Program-made: the position numbers and the translations under genes
The notes under the pieces: generated by a model
Database searches by the model: none
What the model saw: the letters and a program-made list of their open reading frames with translations, nothing else
What the model was told of the DNA's origin: nothing
In this document: positions 23,802-31,324 of the stretch, in pieces
How the letters are laid out: the number at the start of each line of letters is the position of its first letter
Position numbering within the stretch: the first letter of the stretch is position 1
NCBI RefSeq assembly: GCF_000632715.1
Contig: NZ_BAWO01000062.1
Span: 1-32,914, forward strand
Length of the DNA: 32,914 nt
Reading direction: 5' to 3'
Source of the DNA: Parageobacillus caldoxylosilyticus NBRC 107762
GTDB taxonomy: Bacteria; Bacillota; Bacilli; Bacillales; Anoxybacillaceae

Positions 23802-25007
23802 TTAAACTACCTGCAACGCCTGCCATACATCTGCTTTCAGATCATCGATATGTTCGATTCCGACCGAGAATCTCACGAAATTAGACGGAATCCCAGCGGT
23901 CCGCATTTGCTCCTCGGTCATCACTCCTTCCCACATCGCCGCTGTGTGTACCACAAGGGAATCGACCCCGCCCAGACTCACCGCGTTTGGCGGCAGTTTC
24001 AATGCAGAAACGAACCGCTGAGTTTCTTCATAACCGCCTTTAATGGCAAAGGCAATGACTGCTCCGAACCCCCGCATCTGACGTTTTGCCAACTCATGTT
24101 GCGGATGGCTAGGAAGGCCAGGATAATATACACGCTCTACCTGTGGCTGCTGCTCCAAAAACTCAGCCAAAGCTAAGGCGTTGGCATTAATGCGTTCCAT
24201 CCGTATCGGAAGCGTACGCAGACCGCGCAATAATAGCCATGCATCCATTGGCGAGAGGACAGAGCCGATGGAAATATGCGTGTGCCAAATACGCTCGGCC
24301 AACTCCTCGCTGGTGCAGATGACACCAGCTGTCAAATCATGGTGTCCACCCAAATATTTTGTTGCGCTGTGAATGACGATATCGACACCCAGATCGTGAG
24401 GACGCTGATTGATCGGCGATGCAAACGTGTTATCGGCCGCAACGATAATTCCATGCGGGCGCGCCAGCTCCGCCACAGCAGCCAAGTCCGTCAACACCAA
24501 AGTTGGATTAGCTGGCGTCTCCACCATGATGAGCTTTGTGTTAGGCCGTATCGCTTCCGCAAAAGCGTTGATGTCCGCTTGTTCGACCAGAGTCACTTCC
24601 ACGCCAAATCGCGGCAGCATCTCATCCATGATCTTGGCGGTACTCATATAATGACGCGTCTGTGCAATCACATGATCTCCTGCACTGACTAGAGCTAGAA
24701 TGGTCGTAGCAATTGCCCCCATCCCGGAGCCCGTTACCATTGCGGTTTCTGTTCCTTCCAGCTCAGCCATAATCTTCGCTACGCGCTCATGCACCGGATT
24801 CCCGTAACGTGTGTAATACCGGGCATGACGGGGTGTTCCCGCCATTTCCGCAAATTCACTGGAGTTATGCGCACGAAACGTAGCTGTGTAATAAATTGCC
24901 GGAGCCACCGTTCTATCATTGGTTACCCAATCATCGCCATGCACAACCAATGTTTCGGTTCGGAGTTCTTCAAGATTCAGCTCTTCACGGTTATCACGTT
25001 TGTCCAT
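23802..25007 (-). CDS. Trans-sulfuration-family PLP enzyme (CGS/gamma-lyase type)
   Basis: This 401-aa protein belongs to the Cys/Met-metabolism PLP family (cystathionine gamma-synthase, cystathionine lyases, methionine gamma-lyase). Lys217 in the SATKYLGGHHD motif should bind PLP; YYTRYGNP (about 64–71) and the ADNTFASP motif (191–198) are family features. In place of the YGGT or YGCT seen in many relatives it has HYMST near 119–123, so it lacks the active-site Cys of methionine gamma-lyases. The ATG follows AAGGAGAG. It is alone, behind a leader of about 290 nt. Base use is a little richer in GC than the flanks, so transfer is possible. I would not choose between synthase and lyase. Confidence 0.85.
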   Translation of the reverse strand: MDKRDNREELNLEELRTETLVVHGDDWVTNDRTVAPAIYYTATFRAHNSSEFAEMAGTPRHARYYTRYGNPVHERVAKIMAELEGTETAMVTGSGMGAIATTILALVSAGDHVIAQTRHYMSTAKIMDEMLPRFGVEVTLVEQADINAFAEAIRPNTKLIMVETPANPTLVLTDLAAVAELARPHGIIVAADNTFASPINQRPHDLGVDIVIHSATKYLGGHHDLTAGVICTSEELAERIWHTHISIGSVLSPMDAWLLLRGLRTLPIRMERINANALALAEFLEQQPQVERVYYPGLPSHPQHELAKRQMRGFGAVIAFAIKGGYEETQRFVSALKLPPNAVSLGGVDSLVVHTAAMWEGVMTEEQMRTAGIPSNFVRFSVGIEHIDDLKADVWQALQVV

Positions 25008-25302
25008 CTACTCTCTCTCCTTTGCTTTTCTAGATACTCGGCTAGACAAGTGCTCTTGATAAAAACAAGTTGGTGCCGATCATAAAAATCAATCTTTATG
25101 GCAAAGAATTTAGCCTCATCCTGATTGTCCTGATTTCCAAAAGATTCTTACACTTCTCTCAGCGATTACATGATGAAATGATCGATGAAAAAATTTATGT
25201 ATGCTAGCTTGTCTATGAACCTCTTTCTCTCTTTGCTTTTGATTTGTATGGATTTATTTTTGTAACAGACAGAACTTTTGTTTATTTCAGAACTTAATAG
25301 AT
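25008..25302 (-). other. Long 5' leader of the PLP enzyme gene
   Basis: About 290 bases separate the candidate promoter from the ATG. I looked for S-box and T-box signatures and did not find them. It holds a cre-like site (25157–25170), and two related tracts reading CTCTCTCCTTTGCTTTT (from 25009) and CTCTCTTTGCTTTT (from 25227), which may be an old duplication. Confidence 0.35.
25157..25170 (-). promoter_or_regulatory. Cre-like site in the PLP enzyme leader
   Basis: On the minus strand TGTAATCGCTGAGA matches 13 of 14 positions of TGWAANCGNTNWCA. It lies downstream of the promoter, where CcpA could act as a roadblock. Confidence 0.35.
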
Positions 25303-25332
25303 ATTATATATAATTTTTTTAAAAAAAGTAAA
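25303..25332 (-). promoter_or_regulatory. Candidate promoter of the PLP enzyme gene
   Basis: On the minus strand TTTACT and TATAAT are 18 bases apart. The surroundings are very AT-rich, which lowers confidence. Confidence 0.35.
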
Positions 25333-25346
25333 CCTATCGCTTTAAT

Positions 25347-25371
25347 AAAGTTACTAACTATAAAAGTTACT
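25347..25371. promoter_or_regulatory. Tandem 9-mer, candidate operator
   Basis: AAAGTTACT occurs twice with a 16-base period (25347–25355 and 25363–25371), just upstream of the -35 of the candidate leftward promoter. Confidence 0.35.
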
Positions 25372-25500
25372 TCTCTTTTTAAATTTATATGATTTTACAA
25401 AAAATCATAACCAAATATAAAAGAGAAGGGTTTTCTGTGTTAGAACTCATACAGGTTTAAAAAAGGATTTAAAAACGTCATATACTTTAAAATGATCAGA
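25372..25500. other. Intergenic stretch with a possible 5' gene scrap
   Basis: AGAGAAGGG is followed at 25437 by GTG and the peptide VLELIQV, then a stop; a one-base shift would continue with KKGFKN. This resembles the first residues of an ABC-transporter ATPase, but it is too short to claim. Confidence 0.2.
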
Positions 25501-25548
25501 GGAGTTCCTTTCCTTCAATCAGACTGATTAAATAGGAAAAGGAACTCC
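25501..25548 (-). terminator. Stem-loop ending the transaminase operon
   Basis: GGAGTTCCTTTCC pairs with GGAAAAGGAACTCC (one bulged base) around a 21-base loop. It is 110 bases beyond the transaminase stop. The T-run on the minus strand is poor. Confidence 0.5.
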
Positions 25549-25659
25549 CCTTATTTTCTGCCTGCATTTTTTGTTATTTGTAATTTAGTTTTCTTCCCAT
25601 GTTTACCGCAAAATTGTTAATGCCAAAAATGAATCGGCCTTGACACCATCCGTATTTCC
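25549..25659. other. 3' flank of the transaminase gene
   Basis: An AT-rich stretch between the stem-loop and the stop, with no recognisable element. Confidence 0.35.
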
Positions 25660-27012
25660 TTATTTAATTTTCCATAATGCGTCGGTTAACGTATTTACCA
25701 GGAACGAGAGATCGCTGTCTTCTATATTCAATGGTGGCGATAATGTTAGCACATTGTTGTATCCCGCAACAGTCGTGCCGTTTTTCCCAATAATTAGGCC
25801 GTTTTCTTTGCAAATGCCAATCACTTTATTAACAAGCGAAACATCCAGAGGCTCTTTCGTGTCTTTGTCAGCTACTAGTTCAATTCCAATGAGCAAGCCT
25901 TTTCCGCGCACATCGCCAACATAAGGGTGGTCTTGCAGTTTATTTTTTAATTCATTTAACAGTCGGTCGCCTGCTTCCTTCGAACGCGCAAATAAATTTT
26001 CCCTTTCCATAATTTCAATATTTTTTAATGCCAAAGCGCATGCTGCAGGATGGCCGCCAAACGTGTTAACATGACGGAAATAGTCATATTCTTCCGTTCC
26101 TTTAAACGCCTCATAAATCTCCTTTCTAACAGCGGTCGCCGATAACGGCAAGTACGCGCTTGTAATTCCTTTTGCCATCGTAATAATATCCGGCTTTACC
26201 CCATAGTTCATGAATCCAAACGGTTTGCCTGTCCGGCCAAATCCACAAATCACTTCATCGACAATTAACAAGGCGCCGTGTTTTTCGCACACTTCTTTTA
26301 CGGCTTTCATATATCCTTCCGGCGGTATTAGCACTCCCCCTCCAGTGATAATCGGTTCCATGATTACCGCCGCAATAGTTTCGCTCAACTCCCATGTCAT
26401 CACATCGTCGATTACTTTAACGGACCGTAAATCTCGCGGATTTTCCGCTTGATCATTGTCACGATAGCTGTCTGGAGGCGGCACATGAATAAACCCTGGC
26501 GCAAGCGGTTCATATTTATATTTCCGTTGTGCCTGTCCCGTTGCGGCAAGAGCCCCCATCGAATTTCCATGGTATGCCCGATAGCGGGAAATAATTTTAT
26601 ATCGGTTATACTCTCCTCTTTGTTGATGATATTGCCTTGCGATTTTAAAGGCAGTTTCATTGGCTTCAGAGCCGCTGTTGGAAAAGAAAATAACATATTC
26701 GTCCCCAAGCAGCTCATTTAATTTCTCACCAAGCTGAATGGCCGGCACATGACTTTGAGTAAGCGGAAAGTACGCAAGTTTTTTTAGCTGTTCATAAGCT
26801 GCTTCCGCTAATTCCTCACGTCCATATCCTACATTCACACACCATAATCCCGCCATCGCATCTAAATATTTTTTTCCTGTATGGTCGGTAACCCAACATC
26901 CTTTCGCTTCTGTCACCACTAGTGTCGCATCCGGATTATACGGCTTCATCGAATGCCATATATATTGACTATCTTTCGCAAGCCATTGCTCGTTTTGATG
27001 AACCTGAACCAT
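25660..27012 (-). CDS. Class III omega-amino acid:pyruvate transaminase
   Basis: This fold-type I PLP aminotransferase of class III probably moves the amino group of beta-alanine (or a similar omega-amino acid) to pyruvate, giving malonate semialdehyde and alanine. In the 450-aa product the SNSGSEANETA (111–121) phosphate loop, Asp252 in LIVDEVICGFGRTG and the Schiff-base Lys281 in MAKGITSAY are all present. The ATG at 27012 follows GAAGGGAAG. It is 126 bases after a CoA-acylating semialdehyde dehydrogenase gene in the same direction, which would use its product; that pairing is the main reason for the beta-alanine proposal. Other omega-amines cannot be excluded. Confidence 0.88.
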   Translation of the reverse strand: MVQVHQNEQWLAKDSQYIWHSMKPYNPDATLVVTEAKGCWVTDHTGKKYLDAMAGLWCVNVGYGREELAEAAYEQLKKLAYFPLTQSHVPAIQLGEKLNELLGDEYVIFFSNSGSEANETAFKIARQYHQQRGEYNRYKIISRYRAYHGNSMGALAATGQAQRKYKYEPLAPGFIHVPPPDSYRDNDQAENPRDLRSVKVIDDVMTWELSETIAAVIMEPIITGGGVLIPPEGYMKAVKEVCEKHGALLIVDEVICGFGRTGKPFGFMNYGVKPDIITMAKGITSAYLPLSATAVRKEIYEAFKGTEEYDYFRHVNTFGGHPAACALALKNIEIMERENLFARSKEAGDRLLNELKNKLQDHPYVGDVRGKGLLIGIELVADKDTKEPLDVSLVNKVIGICKENGLIIGKNGTTVAGYNNVLTLSPPLNIEDSDLSFLVNTLTDALWKIK

Positions 27013-27138
27013 TTCTCTTCCCTTCTTTCTATGGTAAAGTAAACTCCCTTCCGCCTAGACTTCGTCTCAAAACGGAGGGGTTCCCGAGTAAGTAAACCTG
27101 TTCTTGCTCAGCTTAATAAAACTTCGTACAAGATGTTG

Positions 27139-28605
27139 TTAAAAATCGAATCGAGAAGTAATCATTTTTTTGCGTGTATAGAAGTTCACTCCATCTTTTC
27201 CGTTTACATGGAGATCCCCATAAAATGAATCCTTCCAGCCGGAGAACGGGAAGAATGCCATCGTTGCCGGTACACCCACATTGATTCCCAACATTCCCGC
27301 ATCCGCTTCTTCACGGAATTTCCGGACAGCCTTCGCATCTTTCGTATAAATGGTCGCACCGTTTCCGTACCGGGATTTGCGAATATATTCAAGCGCTTCG
27401 TCCAAATCTTTGGCACGCAGCAAGCTAAGAACAGGAGCAAAAATCTCTTCTTTGGCAATCGTCATATCTGGTGTGACATGATCAAAAATCGTTGGTCCAA
27501 GGAAGTTGCCTTCTGGCATTTCATCCATTTCTTTGCGTCCATCCCGAATCAGTACTGCTCCTTCTTCAATCCCTTTTTGAATGTAGCCTAATACTTTTTC
27601 ACGGTGGGATTGACGAATAACTGGGGTTAAAAGTACTTCTGGATCCATGCCATTTCCGATAATAAGCTCATCTGCCTTTTGCTTTAGCAGTTTTACAAAC
27701 TGTTCATTGTCGCCGACCACGACAACTGCGCTGCATGCCATACAACGCTGCCCTGCACTTCCAAAAGCGGAACTGATCACGTGCTGCACCGCTGTCTCTA
27801 TATCCGCATCAGGCATGACGATGTGATGGTTTTTCGCTCCGGAAAGCGCTTGTACACGTTTGCCTTGTGCAGCGGCACGCTCATATACATACTTGGCAAC
27901 AGGTTGTGAACCAACAAAAGAAATGGCTCTAATATCCTCGTGGTCGATGAGGGCATTAACGACATCATGCGCCCCATGAACGATATTAAGCACTCCTTCT
28001 GGCGCCCCAGCCTGTGTAAACAACTCAGCTAGTTTATTGGCTAAAATCGGTGTTCTTTCAGATGGCTTTAATACGAACGTATTCCCGCAAGCAATCGCCA
28101 ACGGAAACATCCAAAGAGGCACCATCATCGGAAAATTAAATGGTGTAATTCCAGCGACTACTCCTAAAGGATAACGGAACATTTCGGAATCAATACCTTC
28201 CGCAATCCCTGATAGTGACTCTCCCATCATTAATGTTGGAGCGCCTGCGGCAAATTCCACGCACTCAATGCCCCTTTGAATCTCCCCATGCGCTTCTTTA
28301 TAGGCCTTTCCGTTCTCTTGAACGACAAGCTTTGCTAATTCTTCGTGATGCTCGTTCAATAAATGATGAAAGGTAAACATAATCCGCGCCCGCTTAGGAA
28401 CCGGTGTGTTTTTCCATGTTTCAAATGCTTTTTTGGCCGCTTGAACAGCTCTGTCTACATCTTCCTTCGTCGAAATCGGAACCCGCGCCAATACTTCCCC
28501 TGTCGCCGGATTCGGCACTTCCAATGTTTCTGTCCCGCTTGATTCTACCCATTGTCCATTAATAAAGTTTTTCAAAATCGTTGTTTCGTTCTTTGTCACC
28601 GTCAT
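27139..28605 (-). CDS. mmsA: CoA-acylating methylmalonate/malonate-semialdehyde dehydrogenase
   Basis: This aldehyde-dehydrogenase-family enzyme (MmsA/IolA type) turns malonate semialdehyde to acetyl-CoA and CO2, or methylmalonate semialdehyde to propionyl-CoA, with NAD and CoA. The catalytic Cys (residue 288 of 488) lies in GSAGQRCMA. The [16 protein letters not shown] segment and ALSGAKNH in place of the Glu-bearing motif of ordinary ALDHs are typical of the CoA-acylating branch. Two ATGs stand in a row; GGAGG is 4 bases from the first and 7 from the second, so I use 28605. With the transaminase next door it would complete beta-alanine breakdown. A myo-inositol role is less likely because no iol genes are seen. 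Confidence 0.92.
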   Translation of the reverse strand: MTVTKNETTILKNFINGQWVESSGTETLEVPNPATGEVLARVPISTKEDVDRAVQAAKKAFETWKNTPVPKRARIMFTFHHLLNEHHEELAKLVVQENGKAYKEAHGEIQRGIECVEFAAGAPTLMMGESLSGIAEGIDSEMFRYPLGVVAGITPFNFPMMVPLWMFPLAIACGNTFVLKPSERTPILANKLAELFTQAGAPEGVLNIVHGAHDVVNALIDHEDIRAISFVGSQPVAKYVYERAAAQGKRVQALSGAKNHHIVMPDADIETAVQHVISSAFGSAGQRCMACSAVVVVGDNEQFVKLLKQKADELIIGNGMDPEVLLTPVIRQSHREKVLGYIQKGIEEGAVLIRDGRKEMDEMPEGNFLGPTIFDHVTPDMTIAKEEIFAPVLSLLRAKDLDEALEYIRKSRYGNGATIYTKDAKAVRKFREEADAGMLGINVGVPATMAFFPFSGWKDSFYGDLHVNGKDGVNFYTRKKMITSRFDF

Positions 28606-28619
28606 CATAAAACCTCCTT

Positions 28620-28742
28620 TTTTATGTCGGGCTATTTCGAATTATTTAACTTTAAGAAAATTATCTCTTAATTTCCAATCTCCTTCATTAGACAAAATGT
28701 AAAAAATATAAATGTGTTCATTCCACAATATGACTAGGCTCC
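28620..28742. other. Region before the semialdehyde dehydrogenase gene
   Basis: AT-rich, and presumably holding the operon promoter. I found no convincing SigA pair and no sigma-54 element. Confidence 0.3.
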
Positions 28743-28761
28743 TTTGTTGAACAGCAACAAA
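28743..28761. promoter_or_regulatory. Dyad, candidate operator of the mmsA operon
   Basis: TTTGTTG-N5-CAACAAA is a perfect 7-bp dyad about 140 bases upstream of mmsA and just beyond the end of the PucR-family gene. It could be the regulator's site. Confidence 0.4.
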
Positions 28762-28768
28762 TACATAA

Positions 28769-28799
28769 GAAATAAAACTCCTCTACTTCTGTAGAAGAG
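28769..28799 (-). terminator. Intrinsic terminator of the PucR-family gene
   Basis: On the minus strand CTCTTCTAC pairs with GTAGAGGAG (one G-U pair) around a 4-base loop and runs into TTTTATTTC, 3 bases after the stop. Confidence 0.8.
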
Positions 28800-28801
28800 C
28801 C

Positions 28802-30412
28802 TTATTTGTCATTTTGTACATATTGCGCTTCGTTATTTGGCATTAAATATTCGTATGCTTTGATCATAAATTCAATAGCTAACCGTTTCTCCGGATTCAT
28901 AAAATCGTCACCCAATAATTTTTCTAGTTTTTGGATACGATGATAAAGCGTTTGTCTAACGACAAACAATCTTTTGGCCGTTTCTTTTTTCGAACCGTTG
29001 CACGCCAAATACACCTTTAATGTTTCCATCAGCTTTCCATTGTATTTTTTATCATATTGAATAACAGGTTCTAAATATTCCTTTACCACCTCTTGCAAAT
29101 CGCTATATTTATGAATAAGCGAAATAATTCGATATATATGTAAATCCTCGTAAAAATAGCTATTTGCTTTTTCTCCAAGTTGGTTTCGAATTTTAATGGT
29201 TTCTAAAGCCGTGCGATAACTTTTGTCCATATGGGAGAGGTTTTCCACAAATTTCCCGACTCCGATGAGAAAGTTCGGTATTCTTTTCTTATTCGCAAAA
29301 TCAGATTCCATCAAATATTTAATTCCTATCTTCATACGATTTTTCCATGTTTTTATGTCACGCTTATTCACCATAATAAAGACAACGCTATTGCGAAAAT
29401 CAACAGGAAACGTGGAGAATCCCTGTTGCTCAAAAATAGTCCGGCACAATAATTTGAAATAAGTAATATCTAAGTTGGAGTATTGTTTGGATGATTTGAA
29501 TCTAAAAATACTTACAAATCCGCCTTTTGGTTTTAATTCTGCTTCATGGTCTGTTAAATAGTCGACAATAGCTTCACTCGTATGCTCTCCTTCTAACCAG
29601 CTCTTTAACCATTCATTTTCTTGCACCCGCTTTTTTTCCTCTACATATAAATCCCGCAATAAATGTTGGGCAAGGGCCGTAGCTGTTCGATCCAAAATGA
29701 GAAGATCCAATTCGCTAATTTCTTTATCGATGGAAACAATGGATAATTCCGCATATTCATTCCCGAAGATTCGGATGGACTGTGAGGCTGTCTTTTGCTG
29801 TGGATGAAGCGTAGGATCAAACCATTGCTGTTCTTCTTTAGATTGTTGCACATATTTCGGTACTAACTCTACCTCTTTTCCATTGATCCGAAAAATGACT
29901 TGATGACCTAAATAATCATGTAGAAATTTTAAAATCTCATCATAATGATCAATCGATAACAATTTCTTGTTTAATTCTTGTGAATACGACTCTAGGCTGG
30001 AAATGATCTGATAGTGCTGGTTAATTAAATAGGTGTGGATATCTTGGGTGATTTCGACGAATGGAACTTCTTTGAGAAAGAGAATGATGGGAAAGTGGTG
30101 TTCGTTTGCTAAGTTAATAATCTCTTGTGGAATGGAAGAAGCATAAGTTCCCATTTCAATACATAATCCGGACGCATCACATTCAATGAGTTGTTGCACA
30201 AAAGATAGAAACAACGATTTATTTTCCTTCCATCCTACTCCAGTGGATAGAATCAGTTCTTTTCCCTTCAATAGTTTATTAATTTTTGTCACTTCCACAA
30301 CGTGCACCCATTTCACCGTGCGATTCAAACCTTGATGCCCCGCTGCAATTTGAATATGTTCAAAATGTTTCCTTTTCAAAATATCGGAAACGGTTAATTT
30401 GGAAGTTTTCAT
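28802..30412 (-). CDS. PucR-family transcriptional regulator
   Basis: This is a cytoplasmic DNA-binding regulator. The 536-aa product has the PucR N-terminal domain (about 1–125, beginning TSKLTVSDILKRKHFEHIQI), a middle region with a CdaR-type GGDEF-like domain (about 285–415), and a C-terminal helix-turn-helix (about 470–505; NGSKKETAKRLFVVRQTLYHRIQKL). Such proteins often activate a nearby catabolic operon in response to its substrate. The transaminase and semialdehyde dehydrogenase genes follow in the same direction after a terminator, so they are its likely target. The ATG at 30412 has AAGGAGG 13 bases upstream, which is long. A TTG nine codons earlier is open but lies too close to that site. 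Confidence 0.88.
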   Translation of the reverse strand: MKTSKLTVSDILKRKHFEHIQIAAGHQGLNRTVKWVHVVEVTKINKLLKGKELILSTGVGWKENKSLFLSFVQQLIECDASGLCIEMGTYASSIPQEIINLANEHHFPIILFLKEVPFVEITQDIHTYLINQHYQIISSLESYSQELNKKLLSIDHYDEILKFLHDYLGHQVIFRINGKEVELVPKYVQQSKEEQQWFDPTLHPQQKTASQSIRIFGNEYAELSIVSIDKEISELDLLILDRTATALAQHLLRDLYVEEKKRVQENEWLKSWLEGEHTSEAIVDYLTDHEAELKPKGGFVSIFRFKSSKQYSNLDITYFKLLCRTIFEQQGFSTFPVDFRNSVVFIMVNKRDIKTWKNRMKIGIKYLMESDFANKKRIPNFLIGVGKFVENLSHMDKSYRTALETIKIRNQLGEKANSYFYEDLHIYRIISLIHKYSDLQEVVKEYLEPVIQYDKKYNGKLMETLKVYLACNGSKKETAKRLFVVRQTLYHRIQKLEKLLGDDFMNPEKRLAIEFMIKAYEYLMPNNEAQYVQNDK

Positions 30413-30448
30413 ACACTTCTCTTTTCCTCCTTTGTGCAACAGATAATT

Positions 30449-30469
30449 TGAATATAATAATAATATTCA
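30449..30469. promoter_or_regulatory. Dyad upstream of the PucR-family gene
   Basis: TGAATAT-N7-ATATTCA is a perfect 7-bp dyad 36 bases before the ATG, a natural place for autoregulation. It is AT-rich, so chance is possible. Confidence 0.35.
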
Positions 30470-30529
30470 GTATATTGTTCTTTTTTCCTTCTTAAAGCAA
30501 AAAAAGGAGTGGTTCATCACTTCACCTCG

Positions 30530-30688
30530 TTAGAAGTTGAATCTGATGATTTCGACGATGAAGTAGATAACCAGTATTGCTGTGATGATTCCGTAGATTA
30601 AGTTTTTTCGGGATGAAATGTGACGTCCAAAAGAGGAAGATGGCTGCTGCGATTAGGATAAAAACGATGACAACGCCTTCTCTTTCAT
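30530..30688 (-). pseudogene. Decayed small membrane protein with two helices
   Basis: On the minus strand an ATG at 30688, eight bases after GGAAGGAGG, opens a frame that stops after 11 codons. One base away, the reading continues as EGVVIVFILIAAAIFLFWTS and then HFIPK. After a run of six A a return shift gives NLIYGIITAILVIYFIVE and ends at TAA 30530. The two shifts cancel, so the first and last parts share a frame. The restored protein would have about 52 residues and two membrane helices. Most likely it was broken by two indels, or the sequence has errors at the A-run. The function is unknown. Confidence 0.5.
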
Positions 30689-30696
30689 CTTCTAGA

Positions 30697-30722
30697 CCTC
30701 CTTCCCTTGTTTGAGAAGGAGG
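30697..30722 (-). promoter_or_regulatory. Perfect hairpin covering the small gene's ribosome site
   Basis: On the minus strand CCTCCTTC pairs exactly with GAAGGAGG around a 10-base loop, and GAAGGAGG is the ribosome site of the small membrane gene. On the plus strand the same stem is followed by GAATTTTT and could act as a terminator. Confidence 0.45.
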
Positions 30723-31026
30723 GAATTTTTGTGCGAAGGCGGGTAGAAAGGTGTGGAACGCAGTATCAACCGTCCGAAAGAGCGCAGACCCTTACGCGCC
30801 TAACAAGCAAAAATTATAATGAGGTGAGGCAAAGGAAGGAGCGTACTTGGGAAGGAGGCAAAAATAAAACGCATTTTTGGCCTGTTGCATTTTTTTAAAA
30901 TGCAACGGCCTAAAAGCGCGCCGAGACACATTGTCGACTTTCGTGGCGATGGTAAGCCCTCGCTTTGCCGGTAAAGGGCGAGAACCTCTTCGATCTCTTG
31001 CCTGCCAGATCCGATGGAAACGGCGC
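30723..31026. other. Junk-like stretch with a strong palindrome
   Basis: No gene is supported. A near-perfect palindrome runs 30879–30910: GGCC and GTTGCATTTT against AAAATGCAAC and GGCC, with one mismatch pair. On the minus strand, about 48 codons in a second frame (including EIEEVLALYRQSEGLPSP) look protein-like and could be another gene end joined to the crotonase remnant by deletion. Confidence 0.3.
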
Positions 31027-31324
31027 CTATTCCAACGCAGCGAGCGCCATTTTTCCGAAAGAAGGAGCTTGAGGCCATAACGATTTTTGTTTTGCTTCTT
31101 CGATTCCTTTTCCCATCCAGTCAGGAAAGAATTTAATATCCCCACCGGCGACAAAAACTTTCTCACCTGCACCTGTAAGGATAACTGTTTTCACAGCAGC
31201 ATTAGCTTTTATTTCATCGACTGCATGAGACAATTGCATCCATTACATTGACAGGAGGATTGTCGATGGTGATTATAGTAATACTATTTAATATTGACCA
31301 AAAAACGACTTGTTTATTTTTCAT
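31027..31324 (-). pseudogene. Broken enoyl-CoA hydratase/isomerase (crotonase) gene
   Basis: An ATG at 31324 overlaps the stop of the acyl-CoA synthetase gene as ATGA, so translation was coupled. The first 30 or so codons read as a crotonase N-terminus, including TIIT and DNPPVNVMDA. A frameshift near 31235 is followed in a second frame by ELSHAVDEI-like SHAVDEIKA, VKTVILTGAGEKVFVAGGDI and WMGKGIEEA. The oxyanion-hole segment is recognisable, but after QAP the crotonase sequence stops abruptly, so over half of the usual 260 residues is missing. It is inactive. It once formed an operon with the synthetase, a common pairing in acyl-CoA metabolism. Confidence 0.72.

Noticed and set aside
25008-25302. 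SAM (S-box) or T-box riboswitch in the PLP enzyme leader
   Set aside because: Neither the S-box core nor the T-box AGGGTGGNACCGCG sequence is present on the coding strand.
28620-28800. Sigma-54 promoter for the mmsA operon
   Set aside because: No TGGCAC-N5-TTGCA-like element was found, and the regulator is PucR-type, not an AAA+ activator.
30679-30688. Programmed frameshifting in the small membrane peptide
   Set aside because: The hydrophobic reading already begins before the GTTTTTA site, which points to a simple indel; a second shift would also be needed.
30707-30898. Rightward 63-codon ORF
   Set aside because: It starts in the T-run of a hairpin, is Arg/Lys-rich by base composition and ends in the palindrome.
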